From assembly GCA_905221605.1 (NCBI GenBank), contig CAJNDS010002457.1:124001-188000 (forward strand): a stretch of 64,000 nt of DNA, read 5' to 3'. Shown one piece after another: positions 11,582 to 24,285 of this stretch. Below the pieces are notes generated by a model. It ran no database searches and was not told the origin of the DNA. It worked only from the letters and a program-made list of their open reading frames with translations. A program made the translations under genes and the position numbers. This DNA comes from Symbiodinium natans. Lineage: Eukaryota > Sar > Dinophyceae > Suessiales > Symbiodiniaceae. Numbering within the stretch: the stretch's first letter is position 1; the number at the start of each line of letters is the position of its first letter.

Positions 11582-13500
11582 ATCTGCGCAGTAGCCGAAA
11601 TCGTATCTAGGGATGCCTTCCAGTCCTCCGAGCACTCGACACCCCGTCACATCTGATTGAGGCTTAAACGAACCACACATTCAGCGCCATACCGCAGACC
11701 ACAAGCCCTAGAAATTCTCCTGGCAAGAGGATCTAGAGACTGGGCAACATGCCAGAAACCGATTGTGCCTGTCATGAAGTTCTCATGACTTCTCATGGAC
11801 CAGAAGCCCGGTTAAGAGGGCCACATGATCCCACCGGATCCAGCCCAGGCTGCGCACCTCGACAGCGAGGCAGCCGCGCGTTATGTCTTCTGCATTGGCG
11901 GGGCCCGGCCTCCTGTTAGCAGCAAATGCCGCGCTTATCCGCTTATCTGTGCTTTGTCTTGGGGCAGACTCAACTCCAGTGCACATCTACAGGTAGTTCG
12001 CAGATTCGGACAGGGTCCCTGGCCGGAAACCCGAGACAGGGGCAAATCACAGACGTTGGATGAATGCCACAAAACCCACAACAACGATGCGACTTAGGGG
12101 ATGCAGGCTGACGGGGTTCCCCTGCAGACCAAGACAGCGCAGATCCTCCCAGCACGGCCGCGCCGCGCGCAGCTTGCAGCGAGCCAGGCCGCTGCCAGCC
12201 ATGGCGGAAGCCATGCTCTTATTGGCTTTGGTTCTGGGGGCTTGAGTTTTTGTGGGCACGGGAGGATTGGGTGTGTTGTGCGGACAAGCTAGCCCTGCAG
12301 GAAAAACCGGAAGAAGCCTTTAAACGACATACTTACAGTAGCAACAAAATCTCGAAACAGGGTCACGGACGGGTGAAGCGGGTGCAAGATGAGGGTGAGT
12401 TCCGACTGTGGTTCGTTTGGTGCAACAGCTGGCAGGTGCAGCTAAATCGGCAGCTATGTTCTTGGCTGAGGGACGAACGCAAATGAGGCCGGTGTAGGCA
12501 TCTTCGCCGCTTCGCTTTTGGTATCTTCGCCAGCCACGAAAGTGCTCTCTGTCACATGACCTCCGTACAGCTGCGAATCATGCCATGCAAGACTGAAATT
12601 GGGATTTGGTCTCAGAGCGTACGTGGGAAAAACCTCCTTGGGAGGAAAAAAAACCCACGGCGCGAGGACTGAAGCAAAAAAGGAGTTCGTCAGAAGCCAG
12701 TGAGGATCAGTCAGGCTTCTGCAAGCCACCTATTCCATACCTGAAAATGCTGGAAATGGGTCCGCACTGGCTCCGCCCTGCAAGTATGAGAGCTGAGGTC
12801 CAGATGCCGCACACAACCCTGAAACCAGGATCTTGGCCAGTACTTCGGCGCTCAGCTCACACACTCGTGTTCGGAAGCAGATAAAGCGATTCGGCAAGAT
12901 ACACTTGCTTGAAAACTTCGGGAAGTAGGCAGCTTGCAATCTTCGCAGTGCCTAGGCCGGCGAATGTCCGAATGCAAGAGTGCTTCCCAAGACCGTATAA
13001 AAAGCTCATTCCCTTGAACGGAAAGTACAGTACTGAATTACCTAAAGCACAGTACTAAATTACCAAAAGCAGCCATTCTGTAGGCTGCTGCCCTCACACG
13101 ACTCTGCGATGATATAAACGTGGCACGGATGCATGCTTTACAGGCGGCCTGCCCGAGTCTTCCAAACCCTAAAGCATGCAGAACACTGAACCCTGGTCAC
13201 GCCTGCCCACAGTCTGTCTATCACAACAGCACAACATATCGTAAACGAGCAAGCTGCCGTTCCCCATCGGCATGGAGAGGCTTTTCTCTCCATCTACGGA
13301 AGCTGTTTGCGGCAGGGCACAAGCAAACTCGAATGCCTACGCGAGGCGCGGCCTCGAAACGGTGGCCAGCTTGCCAGCTTGCGGGTGCGATTCAGGTCGT
13401 CCGTGAGGGCTGTGCACCTAATATGTTTCTTCAGGCCTGTGCTGGTTTGCTGTTGTTTCAGGGGATAAGGGGTTCCGGGCAACCCGCGCAACGAAAAGCG
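11582..13500. other. Sequence without a recognisable gene
   Basis: Frames up to about 90 codons occur on both strands, but none shows a family signature or a clear coding bias. No repeats or RNA genes were recognised. Confidence 0.35.
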
Positions 13501-13870
13501 TAAAACCGTAAAACGGCAAAAACGAAACCTCGATTTTACGCTTTTCCATTTTTACGCAGGACGCGTGTGGCCGGCATCTGAGGACGGAGGAAGCGCACAG
13601 GGTAAAACGGTTCAAGAAAATGTCGAAACTTTCGCTTTTACGCTTCTACGCTTTCACGCTGGACGCGCGCGGCCGAAAACTGAGGATGCAGGAAGCCCAC
13701 ACGGTAAAACTGCAAACACGAATTTCGAAATTGACGCTTTTACGCTTTTACGATTTTACGCTTTTACGATGGACGCGCGCGGCCGATCGCCGAGAATGCA
13801 GGAAGCGCATAAGGTAAAAAAGGGCAAAGCGAAGTTTGGAAATACACGCTTTCACGCTTTTATGCTTGCC
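13500..13870 (+). repeat. Tandem repeat, ~110-120 bp unit rich in GCTTTTACG
   Basis: Three diverged units each contain GGTAAAA, several GCTTTTACG words, GGACGCGCGCGGCCG and ATGCAGGAAGC. Inside each unit the 12-bp word CGCTTTTACGCT is itself iterated, so the array is nested. Open frames across it reflect the repeat and are not taken as genes. Confidence 0.75.
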
Positions 13871-16800
13871 CGCAGGCTCTGACCACATACCCAGATCCTG
13901 CGAATAAGCTCTGCAACTACAAGCCCGATCAGCTGCGCCTATCACCTCGCAAAAGTTACTCTGCTTGAGAAGAACCCTGCCTGCTCGGCTCAGAGCTTCT
14001 ATGGCGAAGGCTAAAAACGCGTGTCTGCCAGGCTGACTTTGCGCCGAATCGCACCACCGCGAAGCGATGAAGATACCACTGTTTCTAGACATACCCACTT
14101 CTCCCACTTTCCCGAAGACCGAACAAAAGGTGGGGACTCCTCTTGTTGCTTTGGATCCTGCAACAGCCGAAACAAGGGGAGAAATGGTATGGCAAAGTTT
14201 CCATGGTGCCACTTGCCAGATTCAGAGAGGAGCCTGAGCCCCGATCATTGCAGCTTACACGCCTGCAAAGTAACCGCTTGCAGCCAACCAAACTGCCAGC
14301 ACTACCGCACACATTATGGCCGTACAGGCACTACAGCATCTGCGGCTGGAAGATTTCCCTGCCAATCTTGAACGCAGCAGCCCAACCTGTGGCGTAGTCG
14401 CGACCACGCGCGAGTTTCAGAAAGTATGAGACCCTGATATATCAATACGACATTACATCGCAGATGATCCCCACACTCGAGCCTTGGCAGCCTTGCGCTC
14501 TCGCCACCTGCGCACACGCGCGAGATTCCTGCGAGACCCCTTATGCGAGCACACATGCGCATACGCACTGCTAAGTCCAATATAGAGTTGGACCGCTTGG
14601 CAAGCAAAGGTGCTTTGCTGTCGATCGTGCAAAGTGAAGAAGGCAGCACACACGGGCACCAACTCATCGACGCTCTGGGCACAAGCTCCCCTGTGTGCAC
14701 GTGCTTAAGGCACAGCTGTGGCAACGGCAGAAATCCTTGCCCGACCTCTCCCTGATGAACTCTTCTTGGCAGCCAAAATCAGCCAAAGTCAAAGCCCTAC
14801 CGGCACCATCAAAGCAGAAGCTCGGTTTTTGAACCATCCCACAAGCCCCCCAAAGGCACTCACACAGTCACGAGAGTGCCTCTCAAGATTCGCTGCACCT
14901 GACCGACGCTTTCCTGCACACCGGAACCACAGCAAGACCCGAGACGCCAGGTTTCGACCTCTGGCATGAGGGCCATCGGGCCCCTAAAGTTCAACCATGC
15001 TCATCTGCCGCCCCGGTGCCCGGTTCCTCGCCCACCCCACTCTTGCCGGAAAAAAGTGGAACCAGCGGCTTGGCTTCCCCTTCCTCATGTCTAGGGTCCG
15101 CGCCGCTCAAGTGCTCGCCGCTCACCTGCAGGAAGCGCGGCCGTTTCCCATGACCCACAGTGTGCCTTTGAATCTGACGAAGCCCGAAAGCTGGCTTGGA
15201 GCTGCGTGCATAAGGGCTCTGTGAGGGTCTGTGGTGTAAAGGAGGCCTTAGAAGGGGAAGCTCAGGGTTCGGTGAAGTCCTGCATGATTTCCGCAAGTTG
15301 AAGGGGAGTCCTGCCTCGGTGTCGGACACTGGCATTTCGACTTTGTGGGGTCCAGAGTATAGACAGGAGCTTCTCAACGTTCTCAGCTCAGGGTTGTCAT
15401 CCCGTTGAGCTTGACAGAAGATTGCGCGGTCTAGTTGCAGTTTCCAAGCTGGGACGTGAAAAAGATCCTGCGGCGCAGCGTCCGCCGCCCCTTCCATATT
15501 TGTCCTGCATGGAGCCGATTAGCTGCTTGCCCCCGGGCCTGGGAAGCCAGCAAAAATGTGTTCTTTTTCCAACACTTTACATGCTTTTCCTACTCAAGAC
15601 CCTGTCCGTGTGGAAAGCCGGCTAAGTAGGTGATTGCGTGCTTGAGGTGGTCTCGGGTCGAGGCATCTAGCCCAGTGACACTTTGAACTTCCCGTTGCAG
15701 CTCTCGGTGACCAGGGCAGCTGTTCCGGCACCCCCTTTTCTGGTCGATACCCGCCCAAAAATCAAATTGGAGTTTCGGTTGTTTTTCCAAAAATGAAACT
15801 TATAGGTTGGCGACACGCGCCGGGGTTGGCTCCAAGGACCTCCATGGGGGAGCCCAAAAAATGCGGAAATAACACGTTAAAGCTGAAGCTTCCGTCAAGC
15901 AGCCACCGCTGTAGCGACTTTACTTGGTGCTACGCGCCTGCGGCGTTGGAACATGGGCGTGGCCGGATTTAAGGGCTGCGCCCAGGGCGGGCAACTCAGA
16001 GAGGGGTCATGAGGCAGCAAGGGGGCGCGCGCGCTTAGGTGTCAGTATACTTGGCAGCCAGTCAGCTAGCTTCCGCCTCAGCCTTCTTCCCAACGCTACT
16101 TCTAGAAGGGAGAGCGCGCATCATGAGCATCAGCGGGTTGCCTGGGGGCAGGGGTGGAAGGTCAGGGGCACGACCTGGGGCCTAAGACCAGGTCTGGCGC
16201 ACGTGCAAAAGAGGGAAAGCGCATGCACTTCATGCTGTTACCTAGCTTTCCAGCCTGGGAGGCCGGCTGCAGGCGACAGCCCCCTTAGATGAGTTACATG
16301 TGTAGATCCCCCAATGTCACGCTGCGGTGGTTCGACTTTGCACATGGCCGTTCGACTTCGCCCCGAGACCCAGAATACAAGCAGATCTCCGGCGGGATGA
16401 GACTACGAACCTGAATCTTGAATCTTTTCGAGATTGATCGGAGGCGCGGCGAGCATCTTGGAGAAGGAGTCCGCCAAGATGGACTGTCGGAGGAAGTTCA
16501 GTGGTGAGAGGCGGTCGTTAACGAGAATTGTCGGTCAGGTGCTTCGTGCTGTGGGCTGCCAGTCCTACGACGCGAGGACACTTGGATCAGCTTGGGTCAC
16601 TCGAAGCCGCGACTCTTAGTGCCACGGAGCGAAAATGTGAGAACAACCTTGACCGGGCTGTAAGAATCGGATCCGGACAATCTGGGAATATGAAGGGGTG
16701 GAGGCAAAGGTGTTGCCCAAAGGTGCCTTCTGCTTGTGTGGATGACGGCCTTGAAGCGGGAAGCAGGTTTGTGAGCCAGGTTATGGCCTGGGCAAAGTTT

Positions 16801-18600
16801 GGGACCAAGGACGGAGCCGGTGTGAGCCAAAAGGCTTGCAGTTCGACGACAAAGTGATCTTGCCTCCGGTGCGAATTCTATGTTTCTCGTTTCCTGGGAA
16901 AGGAGATTGAAGTGCAAAACGAAGACTTGGGACTCCACCTTCGCCTTTCCGAGATGCTGGAAATAAGAGCGCAAAAAAATTCTAGTGCTACTGTACGGCT
17001 ACGGATTGCGCTAAGGAGCCATCCAGATGTTGCAGCATGTGTAGGCGTCACGGCAACTTACGCGCACATGCGTCCAGGGGGGCGCAACACGACGGACCGA
17101 CGCTGTTTGCGAGCGGTAGTTGCATTCTCCTATCACTGCTCCGGAGGATCCACTAGATTTTCGCACGGCTGTCACTTCGGGACAAAGTTTTGGGAGCCTA
17201 GTCAATCCTCTTTGCGGGGTACGCAGTCGATTTTAGGTGACGGTTTATCCGAACCCTCAGTCCTGAGGCTTCTGTCAAGGAGTGTTTGAACCAGAATTCG
17301 ATGCCCCGGCTGCAAGCTGCAAGGATGACAGGCACTGCGGAGGTGCCATTTCTGAAGCAACAATGAACATTATGCTTATGCCCACGCGATTGGCTCAAGA
17401 TGGGCAGGCGAGAAGCGCCCAGCCGTCTGTGGAGTTTTCGGAGGTTGCGGCTTCCTGGTACCTTTCAGACCTTCCTGCGCTGCTGCAGATGGGTGCTGGC
17501 TGGCAAAAGGTGGTAATGCCAATGATGTCGTCACCAACACCCTCACAATCAGAGTAGGGAAAGGCAGTGCTCATGACCAACACTATGCATCCCGCAGGCA
17601 CAGACCCGGGAGAGCCCCTGTTTCCAAACGCCTTGGCTGGGTCCTTTGGCGCGGCTTCGAGACCTTTTCTGGTGGGCCTCCGGGGGGACACCCATCGACC
17701 ATACACAACACGAACCACACGATCGGAAAAGGCCGGCATGCCTGCCGGTATACCTCCTAGCGCGGCGCTTGCCGGAAAATATGTTCGGCGTCTCACATCT
17801 GCGTTTGACTTTATGGGCTTTTGTTGAGCGTGCGTATCAATGAATGCGCCGATCCTCCACGACTCTATCTCTGCTGACTTCCAGAACCTTCTGCAACTAC
17901 CTCTACACAACTCAAAAGCAGCACGCGTCTTTGCTACTGTATTCGCGCGCGACGGAACCAGCTCGAAGCCTGCGGCACTCTGCAGCCCAAGGCCCCGGCC
18001 GTCGTCCTCGCGGGCCTCCTGGCATCCGCACGAGTGCAACCGGAAGGGTGCTTCAAGGCTGGGTTGGCTCGAGGGGAGCGCCTAAACATAGGTCGGGAGA
18101 GGGCAGCTGCTCCTCGAAGCTACAAACAATTCTTCTCTAGAAGGTTCCGTGGAGACTCCAGGAGCTATGTATATAAACTCTAAACGGCGAGGGGATCTGC
18201 TGCTGTGCTTTGTGCAGCTTTTGGAGACGTCTTCGGCCGGGAGCCATGCTCAAAGTGAGGCCATAGAACTTGGGGCGCTTTGCCTTCACCCTGCCGGGCT
18301 TGCAGACAAGGCTCTGAAAGCAAAATTGTCTGGACCTCTAGGCGAGACCACGCACCGACTACTTGGGGTTCATCGCTAAAGCTATCTGGGGAAAAATTGT
18401 CGGGGCAGCAGCCGCTTCTGCCACAAGAAATGTCACAATCTCGACATGAAAGCAAGCGATGAGGGAAGTTAGTGGAACTCATAGTAAGTTTGCTCGAATT
18501 AGCTCGAAAGATGATAGAAGTTAGTATATACGTGTAACACCCTATAAGTTAACTTTTCTTATAAGTTCCAGTAACGGCTGATAAGTCACGATAAAACCTG
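13871..18600. other. Sequence without a recognisable gene
   Basis: Several frames of 100-214 codons are open on one or both strands (for example 17395-18039 minus), but no domain is recognisable. A ~75-bp segment near 17955 (GAACCAGCTCGAAGCCTGC...) recurs near 19743. On the minus strand both copies continue into similar residues (ESWRIGA and ESWRTGA), so a small unrecognised gene family could be hidden here. Confidence 0.3.
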
Positions 18601-18629
18601 ATAACGTGCGACAAAAAACGGTCCACCTC

Positions 18630-18880
18630 AGCACATGCCTGCATGCCTGCATGCCGCTGCGCCCCTCGACCGGCCGCGGACGCCGCGCTCCCTACTGCCC
18701 CATCTACATGCCACCTTCCTGCACGCCACCTGCATGCCTGCATGCCTGCATGCCTGCGTGCCTGCATGCCTGCCTGCACGCCTGCATGCCGCTGCGCCCC
18801 ACCGGCCGCGGACGCCCCACACCCCACTGCCCCACACCAGCACCCCCTCCTACATGCCACCTGCATGACTGCGTGCTGCT
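18630..18880. repeat. GCATGCCT microsatellite-like repeat
   Basis: The words CATGCCTG and TGCATGCC are iterated at 18635-18660 and 18730-18790, separated by two copies of a CGACCGGCCGCGGACGCC-like segment. Open frames in all phases here are repeat artefacts. Confidence 0.7.
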
Positions 18881-19189
18881 GCGCCCGCTGCTCCGGCTGC
18901 GAATCCGAAAGGCCCTATCCAGCTAGAACCCCTAATAGCTGGAGCTGTCTGGGGAAAAAACTGGTTGGCCTGGTGTGGGCCACCGACTGAGGTTGTCAGG
19001 TCTGGATGGCTCCGCGTCAGAGGCTGGAAGTGCGGGAACTTGTAAGGATTTATAAGGTATGGGAAGGCATGGGTTCTGCACCTCAGCGGAGGCTTCAAGC
19101 AAAGGGTTTGGGCCGGCGCGAGGCCTTTCAGAGCCGCCCCATCGCCCTCTTGTGCCCTGGATTCCCATTGCAACCTGCAGTTGAGCACG

Positions 19190-19290
19190 AACTCCGCGCC
19201 TTGTTCGCCCCAGCCTTGAGCAGCGCCTCCACGCTCACCAGCGATCCAGCGACAACTGCCCTGTGAGCGGGGTGCAGCCTCGGGCCCAGA
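19190..19290 (-). pseudogene. Possible ankyrin-repeat remnant
   Basis: Minus-strand residues HRAVVAGSLVSVEALLKAGA fit the ankyrin pattern (LH.A...G....V..LL.AGA). Only one unit is visible, and the following sequence does not continue the pattern. It may be a single exon or a relic; one unit is too little to be sure. Confidence 0.35.
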
Positions 19291-19299
19291 GTAGGGGCA

Positions 19300-21330
19300 G
19301 CTTCACGCGGGCTGCAGCGTGCACAGGGCCATCCTGCATGGCGCTGCAATGCGCTGCACGCACTGTGCAGAACAAGCTTTGGGCTGCAAGATTCCCTGAC
19401 AGAAGAACGACACCTCATCTGTAGACTGCAGCCCTGCCCAACTGTCAGGCCCGACGCCTCTAGTGCATTGAAGCCGGCGAGCGGACCCCTACAGACCTTC
19501 CATGACCTTCCCGTCTCGCCGGTGTGGCACCCCAGGCCCGGTTGAGGAGCACTTGGCCTTCCCACAACACTGGCGACTCGCACATCGACGGTGCCCCGGT
19601 CTACATGGAGTCCAAAGCTTGGCCTGCGCACCTGTCCTCCACGATTCTACGAACATCTTTCTCCCTAAGCCTCTCCATGATATGGCGTGTTCTATCGTGT
19701 TCTCACCCTTCCACGACAACGCTATGCTCCACTCGGCCTCTCGGAACCAGCTCGAAGCCTGCAGCACTCTGCAGCCCAAGGCTCCAGCCGTCAAAATCGC
19801 GGGATTCCTGGCACGGACTCCATCAACACGGGCATGTCTACCGGCGCCTCTTATCCGAAGTTTCTTCATTGGCCTCTTCCCATTGTCATCTCTGAAAACT
19901 GCACAGTGCGCATCAATGTGCATTAGCAGAATCAGCAGAATCTCCTTTGCGTACATCCGCCGACCCCCTTTGTCGGCGTCAAGAAGCTGGACCCGCTAGT
20001 GCCCTTCCCCATGAACCCGCGCGGCTTGCCCCCTACCTGGATGGAACCACGCGTATTGTAACCCACCTCCATACTCCCACGCGTTTGTGACCCATCTCCC
20101 TACCACCCCCCCTACCCACCCCCCCTTCCTTTCTCAGGAGAAACAACCAATTGGACTCATTTCCCTACCCCCCGTCCTACAAGGTCCTGCCAGCAGCCGG
20201 GGGATCCTTTGCAGTGACGGCCTTCAAACAGAAACACAATGGCAGTCCTTCCACACCAGCATTGCCGCATGTGCCGCGCGGCCACGGACACCTACACTTC
20301 TGCGAGCCGACACCCTGGAAAGGCCGGGCGAGGCCCGCAGCGCTTACCTCGGGGGTCGGCGGCAGCGGCGTCACCCTTTAAATCGGCCCTCTAGTGTGCC
20401 CGCTAGACCGGAAGCCCTTGCTTGAGCAATGGGATGGGCACGCAGGGCCGCCGACCCGAGCATCATTGGGACCTCCGGAGCGGTTTTCATGTACCTTGTA
20501 AAGGGTGACGATGGCCTTAAGGAGGAGAAGTGGGGACCCACTGATGCTCATGATGCTGGGGGTGGGGGCCCAGCAGGCTTGGGGATCCAATGATGCTCAT
20601 GATGCTGGGGGGGGGGGGGTCGGGGGGGCTTCGAGGGCGAGGCACGGAGGCAGCGATGCTCGTGAGGCCTGTGTTGTTGGCGGCTTGTAGGTTTTTTGTC
20701 CAGCTTGCGCGGCCCTGTGTGTGGCGCGCCGCGCGCGCGGCGCGCGCCGTCTGGATAGCCTTGCCGGCGCGCGCGGCGCGTCCATCTCTCCTGCAAGCCC
20801 CCGCCCGCCGTCCACGAAACCTCGGGGGCGTTCCCCGCCTTTGGGCGTAGCCCCTTAGAATATAGTTCCTGAACTCTCCACGGGACCCTTTAGAGTAGAG
20901 CTACTCGCAGCTTCCAGGAGCAGCCGCCCGGCCCTCTCCCTACCTAGGTTAGGCGTTCCCCTTCCGGTCGCTCCCGTGCGTCCTCCTCTTTAGGCCTCCG
21001 GCGTCTCGAAAACCTATTGTAGCTCTATATGGGCTTTGAGAAGCGGAAATCTCATAACAGCGACATATTTCCTCGAAAGATCATTCATTCGTTTGGAATC
21101 AAAGTGGGCTTTTTCATGGAACGGGAGGCCTGCAATTCTTGAGAATACGGACAACGTTGAACTACGAGCCGCAGCTCCCCTCCTTATCCGGAAACACAAC
21201 GCTCCTATGATGGGTTTTGACAGGATTCACATGGTTTTTGAAGCTTTTGATGGCATGAGGTCCTTCATAGCAAGCTTTGCAAGGTTTGGAGAGGATGGAT
21301 GGCGTGACAAGGAGGGGCCCTAAATCCGAA
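19300..21330. other. Sequence without a recognisable gene
   Basis: No domain seen. Notable items are a ~45-bp direct repeat around TGATGCTCATGATGCTGGGGG (20540 and 20590), a CpG-rich palindrome-like stretch of GCGCGC words at 20720-20785, and a 95-codon plus-strand frame at 21036-21323 (ATYFLERSFIRLESKWAF...), which may or may not be coding. Confidence 0.3.
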
Positions 21331-21339
21331 ACCTTTCGG

Positions 21340-21583
21340 GGTGCGGGCGGGGGGGGGGGGGAAAGAGGTGTAGGAGTGGTCAGTAAGGAGAGGTCTGTAT
21401 CTCGCAGTGGGAGGGGTGGTGTGGGGGTGGGGGGGGGGGGGGCGGCGGGGGGGGGGGGGGGCGGATGGGGGGCGGGGGGGGGGCGGGGGGGGGGGCGGGG
21501 GGGGGGGGGGGGGGGGGGGGCGGGGGGGGGGCGGGGGGGGGGGGGGGCGGCGGGGGCGGGGGGGGGGGGGGGGGGGGGGGGGT
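21340..21583 (+). repeat. Long poly-G tract with rare C interruptions
   Basis: About 200 nt that are almost all G, with single C (rarely A or T) interruptions every 7-20 nt. It could form G-quadruplexes and is a classic site of polymerase stalling and sequencing error. It lies about 300 bp left of the edge of the duplicated block. Confidence 0.85.
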
Positions 21584-21640
21584 GAAAAAAGAGGGGGTCA
21601 AAATAAAGATGGGTTGGATTTAGACCTCCGGCCGCCGGCC

Positions 21641-21705
21641 GCGACGAGGCCCTTTTGTGCTGGGACCTTTTCTTCCTCTGTCAACCCTACTTAACAGCGC
21701 TGCAG
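21641..21705 (+). repeat. Dispersed 65-bp repeat near poly-G, copy 2
   Basis: Near-copy of 10943-11010 (GCGACGAGGCCC...GCTGCAG), lacking a few bases. It sits just right of the poly-G tract, whereas copy 1 sits left of one. Confidence 0.7.
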
Positions 21706-21879
21706 TACATCTCAGGACATAATTTGACAGAGCATGATGAACGGAGTCCAACCGGCATAGGGCAGCAGCGACATGAAAGCTAGCTGTACTACTGCCTGAA
21801 ATGTAGTGTGCTTGGTTGCAGTTTGGTCATTTGTTCATGGAAATGGATGGAAGTGGCCGTTCAAGAAGCATCGAAGTCT

Positions 21880-21962
21880 TTCCTGATGCTACGAGCTCTG
21901 GTCACTCTGATGCCCGGATGGTTTCCAGCAGCCGGCGGAGGCACATTCTGAAGCTCAGCCAT
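21880..21962 (-). pseudogene. Truncated 5' end of polymerase gene (copy 1)
   Basis: Minus-strand codons from ATG at 21962 (MAELQNVPPP...) are identical to the first ~27 codons of the polymerase N-terminus at 50619-50537. The match stops at 21880, the edge of the duplicated block, leaving only the start codon region of the gene. Confidence 0.8.
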
Positions 21963-22110
21963 GGGGGACGAATTTGAAGATATATGAAGATTTAAATGAA
22001 ATGAATGGTACCTCTTTTCCTACTCAGCACATCAGAGCCAAACGATACGAGACACATTTGAACGGGTTTGAGCAAGAAAGCATTGCAAATGGTTCAGAGG
22101 GACCGTGCAA

Positions 22111-22890
22111 CCCCCAAAAACGAAGGCCTTTTGAAAACGGTGCCCAGGGCTCTAGTCTGGGGTCCCCTAAAGATTCCGTCAAAACCGTGACGCCAACAGT
22201 CTCCTAGAGAAAAGGCCGAATTTTTGCATCCAACCCCCAAAAACGAAGGTCTTTTGAAAACGGTGCCCAGGGCTCAAGTCTGGGGTCCCCTAAAGATTCC
22301 GTCAAAACCGTGACGCCAACAGTCTCCTAGAGAAAAGGTCGAATTTTTGCGCCCAACCCCCAAAAACGAAGGCCTTTTGAAAACGGTGCCCAGGGCTCTA
22401 GTCTGGGGTCCCCTAAAGATTCCGTCAAAACCGTGACGCCACCAGTCTCCTAGAGAAAAGGCCGAATTTTTGCATCCAACCCCCAAAAACGAAGGTCTTT
22501 TGAAAACGGTGCCCAGGGCTCAAGTCTGGGGTCCCCTAAAGATTCCGTCAAAACCGTGACGCCAATCGTCTCCTAGAGAAAAGGTCGAATTTTTGCGTCC
22601 AACCCCCAAAAACGAAGGCCTTTTGAAAACGGTGCCCAGGGCTCTAATCTGGGCTCCCCTAAAGATTCCGTCAAAACCGCGACGCCAACGGTCTCCTAGA
22701 GAAAAGGCCGAATTTTTGCGTCCAACCCCCAAAAACGAAGGCCTTTTGAAAACGGTGCCCAGGGCTCTAGTCTGGGGTCCCCTAAAGATTCCGTCAAAAC
22801 CGTGACGCCTAGAGAAAAGGCCGAATTTTTGCGTCCAACCCCCAAAAACGAAGGCCTTGCGAAAACAGCGCCCAGGGCTCTAGTCTGGGC
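22111..22890. repeat. 123-bp tandem repeat, seven units (copy 1)
   Basis: Units start with CCCCCAAAAACGAAGG at 22111, 22234, 22357, 22480, 22603, 22726 and 22839. The period is 123 bp except for one 113-bp unit, and the last unit is partial. Because 123 is a multiple of three, long frames stay open on both strands. No start context or domain supports translation. Confidence 0.92.
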
Positions 22891-22914
22891 TCTAGGCCGC
22901 TTATGGCTCCAATA

Positions 22915-23200
22915 GCTCAAAACTGGTCCTGGAAGCAGTTAAGAGGCTCCAAAAAGCTCAAAACTGGCCCCGGGCAGGTCCTGGAAGCAGGAGGCTCCAA
23001 AAGCTCAATACTGGGCCCTGGGCAGGTCCTGGAAGCAGTTAAGAGGCTCCAAAAGCTCAATACTGGCCCTGGGCAGGTCCTGGAAGCAGTTAAGAGGCTC
23101 CATAAGCTCAAAACTGGCGCTGGGTAGGTCCTGGAAGCAGTTAAGAGGCTCCAAAAGCTCAAAACTGGCGCTGGGCAGGTCCTGGAAGCAGGCTTTGAAG
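22915..23200. repeat. 51-bp tandem repeat (copy 1)
   Basis: Five to six units of about 51 bp (GCTCAAAACTGGCGCTGGGC, then AGGTCCTGGAAGCAG and TTAAGAGGCTCC). The minus strand reads a 17-residue repeat (ELLEPLNCFQDLP...). This array differs in length between the two duplicated blocks and causes the 22-bp offset change. Confidence 0.88.
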
Positions 23201-23334
23201 CTAGACTGACGGCCAGCCATCAGCAAGACATACCCCAGCTCAAAACTGCCATTTTGCAGCCAAGTGCTGGCAAAAAGCAAGTTTTTAGAATTAGGCGATG
23301 TAAGTCTCCCCATATGCTATTATTGTCTGATTGG

Positions 23335-24284
23335 TCCGTTACCCTGACGGACACGGTGCCCGACTTCAGGTTGAGGAACTGATTGGTCGGAAGCAGGGGC
23401 TCCACCGTGTCCGCCTGGATGCTGCCGGCCGTGGCGATGCCCAGGCTGCTGTCTGCGAAGATGCGGCCCATGGTCAGCATGTTGACGCCCGTCTTGAGGC
23501 TGAACTGGCTCGAGGACAGGTCGGCCACGGCGGCCCCGTTGGAAGCCTCGAACTCGATGCCCAGGTTGCCGCCCCGCAGCATCAAGAAATCCGCTCCGTT
23601 GGCTCTCACGTGATGACCAGCAGGGGATCCGAGGGCGGCGCACCCGCCAGCGCATAGCGGGCGTCGCTTTCGGCCTTGCTGTAGCAGTCGCAGGTCAGCT
23701 GCACCGTGGCGGAGTTGCCGAGGATCAGGTTCGCCCCTAGGGGTGCCTGGGGCAGCAGCGCCCTTATCATTCTTGGCGTGAAGTTGTCGAGCACCATAGG
23801 AATGATGCCCCCGCCCCCCGCGTTGCCGTTGACCACATGGTACCTGGAGTCCAGGGGCGTGAAGTCGCTGTTGGAGAAGTACCTCCCATCACTTTCGCTT
23901 TTGCTGTAGCAGTCACACGTAAGCTGCACCGTGGCGGAGTTGCCCAGGATCAGGTTCGCTCCCAGGGGTGCCTGGGGCAGCAGCGCCCTTATCATTCTGG
24001 GCGTGAAGTTGTCGAGCACCATAGGGATGATGCCTCCGCCTCCGGCGTTGCCGTTGACGGGATGATACCGGGCGTCGCCCTGCGCTTCGGTGAGGAGCCC
24101 AGAGGAGCTGATCTGGCCGGCGATCTCCGCCGAGGTTTCGCCCTGGTCCCAGTAGTTGGTGAGCTCCGAAGCAATAGAGCTGTCGATGTCGGCCTGCGTG
24201 GCGTACTGCGATACGTTCAGGGCGTCCACGGCGTTCGAGATTTGGGTGTTTACCTCGGCCTGCGTGTACGTCTGGCTCTGGTCG
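23335..24284 (-). pseudogene. Virus-like fibre protein fragment, repeats (copy 1)
   Basis: The minus strand reads a tail-fibre-type protein. An alpha-helical start (AVDALNVSQYATQADIDSS) precedes two ~66-residue repeats, each holding NGNAGGGGIIPMVLDNF and ending with CDCYSKSESDGRY or CDCYSKAESDARY. The YSKAESDARYA pattern is typical of phage fibre shafts. A frameshift at 23606 leads into MLRGGNLGIEFEAS...LGIATAGSIQADT, also fibre-like, to about 23335. The 5' end at 24284 abuts plus-strand fibre C-terminus, so an inversion has split the gene. The likely role is virion attachment, by analogy only. Confidence 0.7.
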
Positions 24285-24285
24285 T

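Noticed and set aside
21277-21601. Gly-rich (plus) and Pro-rich (minus) frames
   Set aside because: They translate the poly-G tract only.
22274-22732. Frames of 70 and more codons in the 123-bp array as repetitive proteins
   Set aside because: Open on both strands because the period is a multiple of three; no start context, domain or codon bias.
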